Source of the DNA: Apostichopus japonicus
Taxonomy: Eukaryota; Echinodermata; Holothuroidea; Aspidochirotida; Stichopodidae
NCBI RefSeq assembly: GCF_037975245.1
Contig: NC_092561.1
Coordinates: forward strand, 15,383,001 to 15,447,000
Reading direction: 5' to 3'
Length of the DNA stretch: 64,000 nucleotides
Part shown: in pieces, positions 1-12,289 of the stretch
Layout: each line of letters starts with the position of its first letter
How positions within the stretch are numbered: position 1 is the first letter of the stretch
Notes under the pieces: generated by a model
The model's input: the letters and a program-made list of their open reading frames with translations, nothing else
What the model was told of the DNA's origin: nothing
Database searches by the model: none
Program-made: the position numbers and the translations under genes

Positions 1-101
1 GCAACATTTTGAGTGAATTCGATAAAATCTGTGACTTGTGTGGTCTCAAAAGTGAAAACCAAAAATGAACACACAAACAAACAAGAGCCCAAGGGCACTG
101 T

Positions 102-1403
102 GGTTCCTTGCATAGGGGTATATGACACTACACATAATATTATCACTCAAGTAATTGTAATTGTGGTCCTACATGTACCCATAAAGTAACCAACAGTAGC
201 CAACACTTTTGTCATCACAAATTGTGATCGGATTTTTGGTCGGAAGGCACTAATTGTCTGAAAATGAACTTTGGCTTTATATAACTTCACACACAAAGGT
301 CACCTGGGGTCAACCCATTGACATTTTTGATCGGTGAGACGTGAATATACCATCAAAACTATAAAAATTCAAACATTTTTTTCTTTGCCCATTTTCTCCC
401 ACCAAAATACTAGTTTTTTAACATTAATTGACCTTTGGTGACCTCGGATCACATGACCATAAAGTTTGAAAATATTCCCCTATACCAGTTGCAACTTGTC
501 CAAAAATAGTAACTGTGTCACACCTTGGCACTGGAAGTTATTGCATAAAATGTCTGAAAATTAACTTTGACCTCGTATAACTTCACACACGAAGCTCACC
601 CTGGTGTCAACCCATTCACATTTTTGATCGGAAGGTACCTTTGGTATCCAAATCTAGCATCAAAACCAAACATTTTCTTTCTCGCCTGTTTCTTCCCAAA
701 ATAAGCACAATTTTTTCTAATGTGACCTATGACCTTTTGACCTTGGTTTCAGATGTAGTTTGATCTCCTGATTCCAAAAAAACCAACACGACAAGTCTGT
801 ACAGCCATCCTCACTCAGACCGAAAAGTTTGACCCCATATAACTTCGCACATGAAGGTCACACTGGGTCAACCTTTGACATCTGAAAATAGCATCGAAAC
901 TAAAATTCCCCCAAAATACGTAAAGGTCATCAGAGGTCAAATTGAGGTCAAGGGTCACCCAGATGCGGGTCGACAATTGGATTACATTGGAGCAACTCCC
1001 AACCCTAACAGACAATTCGTTCTCAAGTTATCGCAAAAATACTAGTTTTTCATCATTAGTTGACCTTTGGTGACCTTCGATCACATGAATGCCAAGTTTC
1101 AAATGTTCCCCTAACCAGTTCACAACTTGTCCCAAAATATCAACCTTGTCGCACATTGGCACTGGGAGTTATTGCAGTTTTAATATTTCCTTTTTTGGAC
1201 CATAACTGACTTTGGGTGACCTTTGTGGGCACCAAAAACAATAGGGCACACCTTCTCCATATGGCAGATCTATAGTTCAAGTTTGGCCTCAATCCAACTT
1301 TCCCTTATTGAGATAGAGCATACCAAAGCAAGTGTCACAGATGCACACACAGACACACACGCAAACCTGACTACATAGGTTCCTTTTGCTAAAGCAAGGA
1401 ACC
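102..1403. repeat. Interspersed repeat bounded by short inverted ends
   Basis: GGTTCCTTGC at 102-111 is repeated inverted as GCAAGGAACC at 1394-1403, next to a short CA-rich stretch. Inside, a phrase of about 140 bp (actagttttt, tgacctttggtgacct, ggcactgg-agttattgca) starts at 409 and again at 1041, so there is a diverged internal duplication with a 632-bp offset. A second phrase (cttcacacacgaag-gtcacc, gggtcaacc) recurs near 280, 580 and 845. There is no long reading frame. I read it as a non-autonomous interspersed repeat of unknown class; the boundaries are inferred from the inverted ends only. Confidence 0.6.
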
Positions 1404-1604
1404 AAAAAACTTATGACAACCAGGTGGAGCAATTAAAATACAGCTAAAATTTGCGACTTCTGCCTTCTGGGCACTTTTCCTTAATTTTGATGCATTTTCT
1501 TGAAATATATAGAGATTAAGTAATATTTTGTTTTAAATTGTAGATAAATGAATGGTAGCAGGAAAATACTCATAATGCTGTCATTTTTTCCCTCTTTATT
1601 TCAG

Positions 1605-3842
1605 ATAACTGCACACTTCAGAAGAGACATTGGGAGATCACAGAATATAACGAAGAGTCAAATCAACCGATTCAGGAGGTAGATGGTCCAGGAGTAATTG
1701 GTAATCCATTGTTATAACTTAACAAAATCCCTTTTTGTAAGGGTTGGGGAAGAGGTAAGGGCGAGGGGGTTCAACAAAGTTTTCATGCCAAATACACATG
1801 TGCTAAAATTTGAAGAGGGGTGAAATCAAGAAAAAGAACAGTTTGAGAGTTGTTCAATTTACAATAGCATTTGAGGGAAGGAGTTATAATGAGCGGTTCA
1901 ACTTTCAACAAATTTTCATTCGTAATATGTGCTAAACTTTTGAATGATAATTAAGAAGAATAATTAAGAAAACTGAGCAGAAGGAAAAAACAGTCACAGA
2001 GAATATCGTTATTCCATGAATTTCTGACTTGCTTCGGAAGTGCGATATAAATAGGTTCTTTTCTCGTTTTTTTTTAGTGTCTCTTAAGTCTCTTCTTTTT
2101 TTTTAGTGAATATTGAAGTGTTTATGCATGAGTGTTGGTGAACTGGTAACTAATGGTTTCATTTTATTGTACCATATTTGTCACTTAGACATTTCTGAAA
2201 TGGAAAACTGGCTGGGAAATCATAAATAATGGAAGGTTTGGCTGCAAGAAGGCTTGAACCAGTTGCCACAGGATTACAATCCCTTGTTATCCACCAACTG
2301 AACTATCCACCCCATAGTTGGTGGTGATTCCAATGTAACCCTTGTCTCTGACTGGGAGTCCCAGTCAGAAGCAACAGTGCCTAGCATACCACATAATCAG
2401 GGTGAATTCTTTCCTCAGTTTCAGTCGATAGAACCTAGCAAGCAATAGGGGAGGGCTTTATATTTATAATTATATCAGTAAATGAAAACCTATATACTTA
2501 CAGGTCTATTTTATGCTAGCATGTATAGAGGATTTGTTTATGAAGAAAGAGCATAGACATTTATGGTTAGAACTGGATTCCAAACAGTGTTCTCTGGATT
2601 ATTATGCAGTGTTCCACCAAAACTGAACTATACAGCCCTTAATTTAGTGACAACTCCTACATTAACGTCCCAGTCAGGCACCACGGTATCTCGGTAGGGT
2701 GCAACCAGGGGATCTAGCCCCCGTCTCATTGGATCCAACCGAGAAAGCAATAGGGATGGGGATTCATGAGAAAATCGCATTTTACATAGATACCATACAA
2801 ACCAGGTTGTGCTTTGTGTTTGTATTCATATGGAATCTTGATTTATGTGATGGTTTGGCCCACAAAGCTACCTTAACATATCCTGCAGAAGAAAATTAAC
2901 ACTTTTAAAATGAGCATTGCTATTCCTTGCCAAACCTTTTAATAGGAAAACATCCCACCATGCAGCCCGCCGAAAAGTTTACGTATGCTAGTTGGACACC
3001 GTTATCGACAAAGAATGGTTACATGACTGGCTGGTTCACCTTTAGGAACAACCAAGGTAAGTCTTCCAATCAGGTCTATATATGTCATAGTTTTTGTTAC
3101 TTTATTCAAATTCAAAATATTTTACATTGGCATACAGTTCTCATATTGTTTTCTTTTCATTGCTTTTAAGAAAACTCCAAGTAAACTCTTGTTGTTTTCA
3201 ATTATCAATGTGAAGCAATTGGAAGGTGATTTTTTTTTTCTTCAGATAAATGATTGGTTATTTCAGGAAGGAAATCTACAAATCAGTTTGTTTATTGGTC
3301 TCTTTGTTTTGTCTCTTGAAGATTCTCAACAAATTCTCGAGGGCAAACATGAGCAAAAATGAATCCAACACTCCGTAGAATATGTTGTCCATATTTAGTC
3401 AAGGAATTTTGTTTGTTTGTTATCAGTCAACAGTCTGCAAGTGAAAAAGAAGACAAAAGTTAAGTTACTAAACATTAAAGGTACAAAACAAAAACAGTTA
3501 CACTTTCGAAAGCATGAGAGGGATCAAATGGAAAAGTTGACTCTAGATGGTAAACTAGAACTTTAAAATTGTCAACATCATGATCTGTTTTTAATTATTT
3601 GAGGGGGGGGGAATATGAAAGGAACTCTGAAAGCCTTTGAAATTTCCCGTATAATATGAGAATTCATGACAGCAGAAATATTTTGTTCCCCCAAGACAAT
3701 TGAAACTTAAAGTGAAATGTACTGTTAGCAACTCGAAAGTACACTTTTTGTGTTCTTACTTTCAGATAGCAGAATATTTGATGTACAATGTCCAAGGTTT
3801 GATTTTAGATGTCCTGAAATAAAGAATTTCAGTTTTGAATGA
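1605..3842 (+). CDS. ApaG-domain protein, F-box only protein 3-like, C-terminal exons
   Basis: Three exons join in phase: 1605-1700 (enters at phase 1, leaves at phase 1), 2946-3056 (phase 1 in and out) and 3766-3842, ending in TGA at 3840-3842. All have AG acceptors after pyrimidine tracts and GT donors (gtaatc at 1701, gtaagt at 3057). The roughly 94 encoded residues form one ApaG fold: a start with LQKRHWEIT, then VDGPGVIG, FTYASWTPLST, GYMTGWFTF and IFDVQCPRF. In FBXO3 the ApaG domain follows an F-box and a SUKH domain, and the protein acts as the substrate receptor of an SCF ubiquitin ligase; those upstream exons would lie before base 1. Human FBXO3 continues into an acidic tail, whereas this one stops just after the domain. 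POLDIP2 also has an ApaG domain, but its neighbouring residues differ more. The family call is firm; the orthologue is likely but not certain. The exons show no frameshift or internal stop. Confidence 0.8.
2236..2320 (-). repeat. tRNA-derived SINE-like segment in an ApaG-gene intron
   Basis: On the minus strand an A-box-like TAGTTCAGTTGG (2294-2305) is followed 33 nt later by a B-box GGTTCAAGCC (2251-2260), the spacing of an RNA polymerase III promoter. Between them is an anticodon-arm-like helix with loop ATTGTAA, which would read Thr(TGT). Acceptor pairing is poor, so it is not a working tRNA. A looser relative of the adjoining sequence lies at about 2610-2760 (tccaccaaaactgaacta, cccagtcag, aagcaataggg). 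Confidence 0.5.
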
Positions 3843-3846
3843 CAAA

Positions 3847-4230
3847 ATCATCGGACAGGAGTTTAGCATAACAGTAAAGAAAACCCTGCAGCACAGTCCT
3901 CTGTGATGGGTGGATGGATGGATTGATGCGAAAGTGCATTAACATCAGACAGGAATTTAGAATAGCTGTCAAGAAAACCCTGCAGCAGGGCTCCGTGTGT
4001 TGGATGGATGGATAGACAGATGGGATCATTGATGGATGAATGGAAACATCAATCATCGGACACAAATTTAGAATAATAGTTAAGCAGCATGATCCCCAGT
4101 GATGGGTTGGATGGATGAATGGGAGCATTGATGGAAGGAAGGAAGCATGAATTGAGAGCTGGATGGATAAACATATGAACGGGTTGGTAGAAACTTGGAA
4201 GGACGGATAGAAGTATGGATGGAAGCACTA
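3847..4230. repeat. Degenerate minisatellite with GGAT-rich core
   Basis: Three imperfect units start near 3847, 3941 and 4051. Each begins with a cggacaggaatttagaat-like phrase, then aagaaaaccctgcagca, and ends in repeats of tggatggatgga. It begins directly after the ApaG stop codon, so it would lie in that gene's 3' UTR. Confidence 0.65.
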
Positions 4231-4260
4231 CTAGCTGAAGAGTACATCCATAAGACTTTA

Positions 4261-4772
4261 GAGATGATGACATCGTCTTGTAGGATTCTAAGTGGGAAAC
4301 ATTGTTTTTTTTTTCATTATTGAGTAAAATAATGATTTACATATTTACACGCACATTTTGACATTGCTGACACTAACAAGAACTTGCCAATACTTGTCCA
4401 AGTCACACGGTTGATTTAATCTCTTCCAATCTATGAGATAATTTCCTTCTTCTCCAAGTAAGAAATTTGGGATTTTTTTTCCCTCTCCAAAAACAGCTAA
4501 AATGTTGTGAGCCATTTAGAACAATCTGGTATTTGTTTCTTTGGTGTGTGGCTGAATGCATTCTTTAATACCTGTGTCCTAGAAAACTTTTGAAGTTTAA
4601 ATTTGAAGTGTTTCATTGTTCCAAATATTGACCGGAAGTTGGGGAAACAAAAGCAATCTGGGAAAGTAGACTTACAGGATGATTTCTGACCCTTTTCTTA
4701 GTATCAGGGTTAAGTGAACAAGAAATGGTTTTTACTTTTATTTGAATCAAATGACAAGTGTCGTAAGTAGTT
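4261..4772. other. No gene seen
   Basis: AT-rich sequence without a convincing reading frame, repeat or splice-flanked exon. It is probably 3' flank of the ApaG gene. Confidence 0.5.
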
Positions 4773-5070
4773 TTAAAGGGTGTGAAGACTCGCGCCCAAA
4801 CAAACGTCTCATGCCGGTAATCTGACCTAGTTTCGAATGAGGTGTAACAGAAATGTTACACACCACCATCGATCTCAGAAAATAGATACACAGCTTGCTA
4901 CCGTCAGTAATTACACACTAGTATACAGTCAATACATATAGCTACGGTCAATACCCACAACACAGTGTACTGTACATGGCAACGATGGACATCTCAGGTC
5001 TAGATAAAAGATAACAAGGTATCACGTTTCATTACTGTTTGCGTTTGGGACGAGTCTTGAATGCCTTTAA
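4773..5070. mobile_element. MITE with TTAA target duplication
   Basis: The two ends are inverted copies: AGGGTGTGAAGACTCG reads in from 4777, and the reverse complement of the right end reads AGGCATTCAAGACTCG, followed on both sides by a CCCAAAC block. TTAA flanks each end (4773-4776 and 5067-5070). About 290 bp lie between and code for nothing. TTAA targets are used by piggyBac and Kolobok elements; I cannot choose between them. A half-copy of the same terminus occurs at 52536-52570. Confidence 0.75.
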
Positions 5071-5900
5071 GCTGCCATTGTCATGTTTTGTGTTACTAAT
5101 AACAACAGTAAACAAAGAACACATACGACAGCAGACTGAGGTGTGATTTCAATTCTTAATATGTGTTACATTTATAACCAGCTGCTACTGAGGACTTAAC
5201 AAACTGAAACTAGTAAAACACACAATCCTATGCATTATGATTTACCGGACCAAACAGACTACTTTCAAGGTTTCCCCAATTATTTCATACTCATTTGAAC
5301 AGAAATGGGGTGACACTTTACTGCTAAATACAGGTTTCGTCTGCCATTTGAACCTCTTTACAAGTTATACTTACTAGTCAAACATAGGAACAGTTGTATA
5401 GACTCCTAACCAGTCATTAGTTGAAACACCCTTTGAGTTATGAATTCATCTGTTAGTGATTTTTCTACAGTAGCATCTGCTGACATGTCTAACATATGTA
5501 ACAGTGTCTTAACACACTTCAGTTGATACTGATTAACAGCTGTCTTTTATTCACAGTACACACTGATCAAGCCATGTATGTTAGGTGCATACTGCAGTTT
5601 TCTTGCATGGTGATAGAGTTAGGTTTAGAAAGTTCAATGACTTCACAAAGTTTCTGGAGAAAAGACTGTGTTGCTGGAGTATATCAGACTTGGTTAGAGT
5701 GAACAATTTTTCGTTTTTTATATCAACTTGAAGTGATTATGCTTTAGAATTCGTATATAAGTGACATCCAATGCATACTTTCACCCCAATTAAAAGTATA
5801 TAATTTTTACCATTGTATCCATAATGAAACTCTACAAACAGGTGCTGAACAGTGCAACTATCTTTTTATTTTGTTTGAAGGAACAAATTACACTTGACTG
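5071..5900. other. No gene seen
   Basis: Apparently unique AT-rich sequence. No reading frame, splice pattern or repeat could be supported. Confidence 0.5.
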
Positions 5901-7500
5901 TCATGTTAATCTGTTTTTCCACTTTTTATGTAAAGAATCATGCATGAAAATCATAAAATCATGATAAAGGAATATTACTTGTGTCATATATGTTGTTTTT
6001 TTGTTGTAAACTCCTGTATAGAAGAGAGTCAGAGTCAGTCCCATGACTGTGAAGTCGTCGGGGAGACACACAACGTTTGCAGCTGACATCGTCCTCCATG
6101 CAGATCTGTTAGCAGCAGTGGCGAGCAGGTCTGGCATGTCCAAGCCGGTCCAGTCCTTCACGTTGTCGGACCAGTTTCTCCTCTGGTGTCCTCGTCTGCG
6201 ATCGCCCTCCACAGTGCCCTGGAGTATTACCCTTACCAGTTTCCGGCATTTGACTGTTGACAGGAGTGGTTCATATGGGCCCACCAGGTCTCCGGCCGTT
6301 TCTCGAACATATTCGTTGGTCTTACGGTCAGTGTATAAGATGCGGAGCAGTTTTCTCAGGCAATTGGTCTCGAAAGCCTGGATTCGCCTCTCGCTTTCAG
6401 CCAGAAGTGTCCTTGTCTGGCAACCATAGAGTAAGATGGACATGACCAGTGACTTGTAGAGCCTGAATTTGGTGGAGAAGTTGATATTACTCTTCCAGAT
6501 CACATTTAGCCTGGTCATTGCTGCTGTAGCTGAGGCAATCCGAATCTGGATCTCTTTTGCAGAGGTGCCATCCTTGGTCAGAGTCACTCCCAGGAATTTG
6601 AAGCTGGATACTTCCTCTAAAGCCTTGTTGTTCATAGTGATATGAGCATTGATGTTGTTCCTGCTGTTCACTGGGATCTTCGATTTCTCTGTGCTGATTT
6701 CCATGCCAAATTTGCCGGCTGTTGTAGCAAGTTTGTTGGTGAGGTCTTGGAGCTCGTTAATGTTGCCTCCCATTCAGGTCTATATCATCAGCAAACCGAA
6801 GATTGCAGATTGGCCGTCCACCAATGGAGATAGAGGTATGGTGGTCTTGGAGAGTTTCCTGCATGATTCTTTCGAGGAATAAGTTGAAAAGAACTGGAGA
6901 AAGCAGCCAACCCTGTCCAACACCCACAGTTGTCTGGAAGAACTCTCCTAGCTGGTTGTTCAGAAGAACTGCACTGCTAGAGTGACTGTACAGTGAATGG
7001 ATGACTTGAACGAGTCCTTCCTCGATGGAATTCTCTGAGGACATGCCAAAGACCATCATGCCAGACTCTGTCGAAGGCCTTTTTGAAATCAATGAAGTTG
7101 TGGCAGAGGTCGTGCTGATGCTGGAGATGTTTCTCAGTAAGTACCCTGCAGTTGAAAATTTGCTCGGTGGTACTCTGACCTGCTCTGAAACCTGCCTGTT
7201 CTTCAGAAAGTAAGTCCTCAGCCTTGGAGTTTAGTCGGTTTAGAATGACACGGAGCATTATCTTGCTGGGGTGGTTAATCAGGCTTATGGTCCTGTAGTT
7301 TTGACAGCACCTGAGGTTTCCCTTCTTCGGTAGTGGTATCACCAGTGATTGCATCCACTCATTTGGCCATTTCTTCTCCTCCCAGATCCTCTGACAGGGC
7401 AGTTAGGGCCTTGGTTAACTCCTCACCACCGCTATTCAGCAACTCGGCTGGTATATTGTCCCCTCCAGGAGATTTACCTGGTTTTAGGCTGTGTATGGGT
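5901..7500 (-). pseudogene. Non-LTR retrotransposon reverse transcriptase, frameshifted
   Basis: Read on the minus strand from 7500 to 5901, successive frames give one RT protein: KPGKSPG-DNIPAELL, then WPNEWMQSLVIPLPKKG, NYRTISLI, EEQAGFRAGQST, FIDFKKAFDRVWHDGLW, GVGQG-LLSPVLFNLFLE, the catalytic FADDIDL, KFLGVTLTKDG, and a C-terminal region with LYKSLVMSILLYGCQT. The frame changes near 7393, 7033 and 6772, so at least three indels have killed it. No endonuclease domain remains upstream. The layout is that of a LINE of the Jockey/RTE range; the clade is not decided. The 3' end has no clear poly(A) or microsatellite tail. Confidence 0.85.
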
Positions 7501-8258
7501 CATTCCATGTCAAATCAACCAGTGGGCCCCAGGTGACCCTCTCAGATTTAGATGAAACTTCATCAGAATGATTGAGTATGTCCCAAATGAACACATACAA
7601 AAAATTGAAATCATACTCTATTTCAATTTCGAGATATGGCCTGTTGAAATTTGGCCAAGGCGGCCATTTGTGCGTGCGCGATTCGCAAAAAGTGACTTGT
7701 GATATTTTCCGACTTTGAAAGCTCATAATTCAGTCTATGTACCAGGTAGAGAGCTCAAATTTAGTATTCTATCTGACTTCTTGCCAAAATTAATGAATCT
7801 GCACTCAATTTAACTGTATCTCCATTATTTTTCTGGTTATGATCACCCAAAGTAGGCACTTTATTTAGCCGAAAATGTTTTTTGTGATTTTTTACCCTGT
7901 GCCCACATGAGAGGTCACATGAATCCTATATTCCTTGTGTATTATCTATGGTTGCATGTCTATACCCATAAGCAATTATAAGCCCAACAATGCCTTAATT
8001 AAGAAATGGAATACATCAAGTTTCAGCTTTGGCACTCAATTCCTTCATGGTATGGTGGCAATTTCAATATACATTTTTCGCATATTTTTAACAACTCCGT
8101 ACACTAAGTTAATATCATACAGTGTATTTCAAGTAAGCTTGTGTAATGTATTTTTTCCAGTTAGAAAAAAGTTTATTTTTATTATTGTTTTGAGAAATGG
8201 GTTGATGATGCATGTATTCCACTGAATTAAATAATCACTTCAGTTAACCCTCCAATAG
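7484..8258. repeat. Probable interspersed repeat next to the dead LINE
   Basis: The LINE reading frame ends abruptly at about 7484, where a non-coding block starts (gtgtatgggtcattccatg, aaccagtgggccccagg). Its style of long near-repeat phrases with no frame suggests an interspersed element, but no second copy is visible in the window. Confidence 0.35.
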
Positions 8259-8922
8259 GCTGGTCCCTCATAGTGCCTCAAAATCTCCCATAACACACGA
8301 CACGAGCCATACCCCAGTGTACTGTTGTAGAGTTTCACTTGAAACATGGATTACACCACACAATAGGCCTACAATTTAAATCTGCCAGTACTGAAATGAA
8401 TAGTCCAGGTCAAAATTTCTTTTGATGTTTTAAAGAGGAATATAATCCAAGCATTTTGGTGAAATTTGCATTCAATTCCTACAGTATGTACCTTTTTTGA
8501 GATACTGTATTGACAGTTGAAGTTGCCACCTTTGGTACTAAAAGTGAACTTGGAGCAAACAGGTTTGACGTCATTGTTGCACTATGATAGCTAAAGTTAT
8601 ATTTTTTTTTAAATTTGTCTAATTTTACATGCATCACAATTGGATGCATCCATAATGTGAATGTACCATACAGTAGGTATTGGTATTTTATCATCTTCAC
8701 ATCCCTTTAGACAAACTACTGTAGTAACCCTACCCAATCCAAGTTCAAATCAATAGACTGAAAAATACAGAAAAAAAAACAAAACAATATTTGTCAGTGC
8801 AACTATGACATCACACCTGTTTGCTTCAAGTTCACTTTGGTAGAATATCAGTTAACTTTAATTGTCAATATTTCGGTACATAGGAATTGAATGCAAATTT
8901 CACCAGAATGCTTAGATTATGT

Positions 8923-10899
8923 CATTGGCGGAGAAACGGGGGGGGGGGGGGTTGGGGGGGGGGGGGTTGGGGGGGGGGGTTTAACCCCCCCACTTTTTGA
9001 AGAGGGGGGGTTGGCCCACACAATCAACCCCCCTAGTTTTTGCCAGTAATGTTCTGTTATAGCCTATGTTATGTGCTCCAAATGGCATAATAAATCAAAT
9101 TATTAAATTTGAAATTGTTAAAGTCATTTCAAACTTTTACCTGGTAGGCTTCATCAACAATTAACGACCGAAAACCGAGTTAGAATTGACCCACACATTA
9201 TTTCTAGCCCCTTTCCCCCACCTTGCGCATTGGAACTTGTAGCTCATAGCGCTAACTTCACCCCACAACAGACATACACAAAATAACGTTTTGTTGCTGT
9301 TGAATAGCTTTGGAACTGTATACACGTGCACTTGCCAACTTCAACGAGGTGAAGGAAGGAAAAGAAAAAGAAGAAAGAGAGAAAAGGAGAAAAGGATGGA
9401 GCAGAAAATACGGCAAGAAAACGGGAAGAGAAAGAGGAACAGTGACAAAATTATTCGAATTTGTAAAGCAAACAGCAGATATCACATCATATCAGTGAGC
9501 ATGAAAATGGTGTTCCACGATAAACAGCCTCCAAACCATGGGCGCAGATCCTGGTGAGGACAGCGGGACGCGTCCCCACCAACTTTTTCAGTAGTGGGGA
9601 CATGATATACAGTGTCCCCACCAATTTGTCTTGACCAATAGCTGCATATCAAGTTCCCCTGTATTGAACTTTGGCGCACTTTGATCCAGCATTGTGCAAA
9701 TGACATGCAGCAGTTCTTATTTTATTGTATTTTATCCACAGTTGTTAAATATAGGACGCAAATCGCATTTGCGGCAGTCTATATTTGTTTTCTGGGAGAG
9801 GACCCCAGACCCATCGTATATACAAAAGTCTACTTGGATTATTTGTCCCCTGATTTTCTTTCTGCAGACGCCCATGTATTTCTCCAAACTAAATTTCTAA
9901 GCCATGAGATCTAAAACTTAAGGAGGTTTAGGAGCATCATTAGGTCTGGGAAGTGTTAATTCCGGCGATCTGGGAGGTATATTTGCCCAAAAAAATCGTA
10001 CGCTACGCGCGAACACATGGTCGCGCTCCGCTTAGATAGTGTCATAGAACAGACACACGTCCCCACCATTATCCAAGACTGATCTGCGCCCATGCTCAAA
10101 ACTGTCGATGTGTGTAGTGTTCGGTTTCGGAAATATCTGGTATATTTTTATTTCCTTCAACGAATTTTTTTTATAGCCGTCTGAATTTTCGAAAATTCCC
10201 TAACCAACATTCTTCATCATACTTCATCATACTCGTGCAATTTTGACCCGTCTGTTAGGGTTTGAAGGAGGTTTTTCTATATCGGTTGTCCATAGATGAT
10301 ATTTTGTGCAACATTATGGGTACGTTTTGAAGTGAATTTATTCACGAGAATTGTGAATTTTCAAATTCTGAACAGTGGGGCTGACGGATATTGTGGGCCG
10401 CGATGAAGAATCACCTACAAAAGCAATGATCCACAGGATATGTGATGAAGTTGAACATGATGTGTGACTGGTGACAATCTTCAACAAGGTTATAGATGAG
10501 AAAAAAAGTATTTGGAAAAAACTTGGTTCTCAGGCAAAAGTGTACATATGGTTGGTCAGTTTCAAGCCCGAGAAGTGCCATTTCCGGTGATCTGGGGGTA
10601 CCAAAACCAGAAATTTGCTTGTACGCTGCGCGCCAACCAATGGTGGCGCTCCGCTTAGATAGTAATACGTGCCCCCGGGTTAGAAAATCCTGCATACACC
10701 CCTGGTTGAATGCAGCTTTTCGAGGCCTGGGCAGTGCCATTTACTGCAATCTGGGAGGCAATATTTGCCAAAAAAATCGTGTGCACTTCGCGCCAACTTA
10801 TGGTGGCGCTCCACTTAGATAGTGAGCCAGCAGTTATGACTTTTTATTTCATCAATGTCCTGCAACCCCCCCACTTCTGACAAGAAATCTCCGCCACTG
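8923..10899. mobile_element. Non-autonomous hAT-like element, 1977 bp
   Basis: Terminal inverted repeats are CATTGGCGGAG at 8923 and CTCCGCCACTG ending at 10899. The 8-bp target duplication GATTATGT is perfect (8915-8922 and 10900-10907). An 8-bp duplication with CA...TG ends and a GGCG motif is typical of the hAT superfamily. The inside holds a long G-run, a GA-rich tract (about 9345-9450), and blocks shared with the 12.3-13.8 kb region, but no transposase. It carries a nested insertion at 9537-10094. Confidence 0.85.
9537..10094. mobile_element. Nested hAT-like element, 558 bp
   Basis: The ends are perfect 14-bp inverted repeats, CATGGGCGCAGATC and GATCTGCGCCCATG. The flanks are CTCCAAAC (9529-9536) and CTCAAAAC (10095-10102), a 7/8 match to an 8-bp target duplication. 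The uninterrupted sequence is visible in the reverse-oriented relative near 13010-13050, which supports the boundaries. It has no coding capacity. Confidence 0.82.
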
Positions 10900-10946
10900 G
10901 ATTATGTTCATTTTTAACATATCAAAAAGAAATTTTGACCTGGACT

Positions 10947-11653
10947 TTTCTTTTAGGACTAATGTCTGTGTTACTGCTATCTGACTTTAAAGCAGCATTT
11001 GGCGTTTGGTCGCCGTTTTCCACTTTTTTGACAAGTCCATCAAGTTTTTTACATATATCAATCATAATACAGCAAACTAAGATATTAGCCAATTTTTTCC
11101 TGCCAAAAGCGTTAATTGGCGAGTAATTAAGGACATTTGCAGATAATGTGAATAGTGTCCACCGACAAATTACACATTTCATATTAATCGCATACAGTTC
11201 CCCCAACCCACTAATTTGAACTCAGATGTAGGTTTAGTTTTGAGCCGTTGCTAAATAAAGATTCATAAAACGTCGAGTTGGTATCTTGGTACAACCAGCG
11301 AGCTGGTACCCTATCAGCTCCCTGGTTCAACTGCCATAGACAATCTACACAAATCAAGCATGATGTTGTATTACATATTGATCAATGGCATTCGTAGCTT
11401 TTAAATATTCATATTATGGGCCAGGTTTATTTGGATCCCAACGGAAAATATCTTTGAGAAATACAAAGTTAAAAGTTGTAAATTTTTCGACTTTTGTGCC
11501 ACCATTTGAAGTAAGATTTGAAAAGATAAGCTAGTTATGTATGTCGTTATGGTATCGAGGAAGCGGTGAGGTTGAGAAAAACCATAGAAAAGGACGCAAA
11601 ATGCTGCTATAACCTAACCCAGTCCCTTTTCATGTTTTCCTCATGCTATACAA
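10947..11653. other. No gene seen
   Basis: AT-rich sequence without a supported gene. A short tRNA-like phrase around 11281-11340 (agctggtaccc, ctggttcaac) was not convincing. Confidence 0.45.
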
Positions 11654-11775
11654 ACGCTTAACAGTCAAAACGTCCCTTTACTAAAACGTCCCCGTACCAA
11701 AACGTCCTCGCTTTTGGTCAAAACGTCCCCGTTAGTCAAAACGTCCCCGTAAGTCAAAACGTCCCCGTCTATCAG
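11654..11775. repeat. Tandem repeat of a GTCAAAACGTCCCCGT motif
   Basis: About six imperfect copies of a 17-20 bp phrase built on aaaacgtccccgt. Spacing varies because the linker between copies changes length. Confidence 0.75.
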
Positions 11776-12289
11776 ATTCATTCATAGTTGTGAATATATA
11801 TTAATTTTAAGTTATAATTTTGCTAAGTTATCGGCATGCAAGTTGAATTACAGGCGCTAAATAAATCATGGAGTATATCGTAGAAAAAAAGTATACGCTA
11901 TATGTTTATCAGTGAATTAAGGAAAACAAAAAATATTATACAAGAGGAATGAAAAAAGATTTTGGATGCGTATACTATACAATATAAATATATCTCTATA
12001 ATATTTTAAACTGAGTGAAATCACTTATCGTTTATTTTTACGAAGTAAAATTTACGGTACGTGCCCCCGTTGATATTTGACATTTTGAAGTATGGAATAT
12101 ATCGTTCGATTACCTTTATTGTTGTAACGTTACATGTTTTGCTTGTCGGTGAACAAGTTCTACAACAAGAATGTAGTTTATTTAATATTCTAACGTATAA
12201 CGTAATTCAGTAGAGATGTTAAGGTATGTTGTTGATTTGTTGCTTGTCGGCGTTTCTTTATCTTTATATTTAATAAGGGAGGGTAAAGT
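11776..12289. other. AT-rich sequence, no gene seen
   Basis: Very AT-rich, with several ATATA stretches. I see no frame, terminal repeat or tandem structure. Confidence 0.45.

Larger units (their letters stand above)
8402..10946. repeat. Large inverted repeat split by a hAT-like insertion
   Basis: The left arm (8402-8583) matches the reverse complement of 8797-8922, and the match resumes at 10908-10946 after an insertion. Shared phrases include ccaggtcaaaatttct, ggtgaaatttgcattcaat and gtgaacttg-agcaaacagg. The loop is 8584-8796. It is a fold-back or MITE-type element with imperfect arms of about 180 bp. Confidence 0.75.

Noticed and set aside
3829-4273. Minus-strand ORFs with HPSIHPS repeats
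   Set aside because: Direct translation of a GGAT-type minisatellite.
9291-9557. Open frames rich in Lys/Glu/Arg in the GA-rich tract
   Set aside because: Low-complexity translation of a purine-rich block that is a known part of the hAT-like family here; no gene.
11281-11345. tRNA-like sequence with a B-box-like ggttcaac
   Set aside because: A box A at the right distance and a foldable cloverleaf could not be shown.
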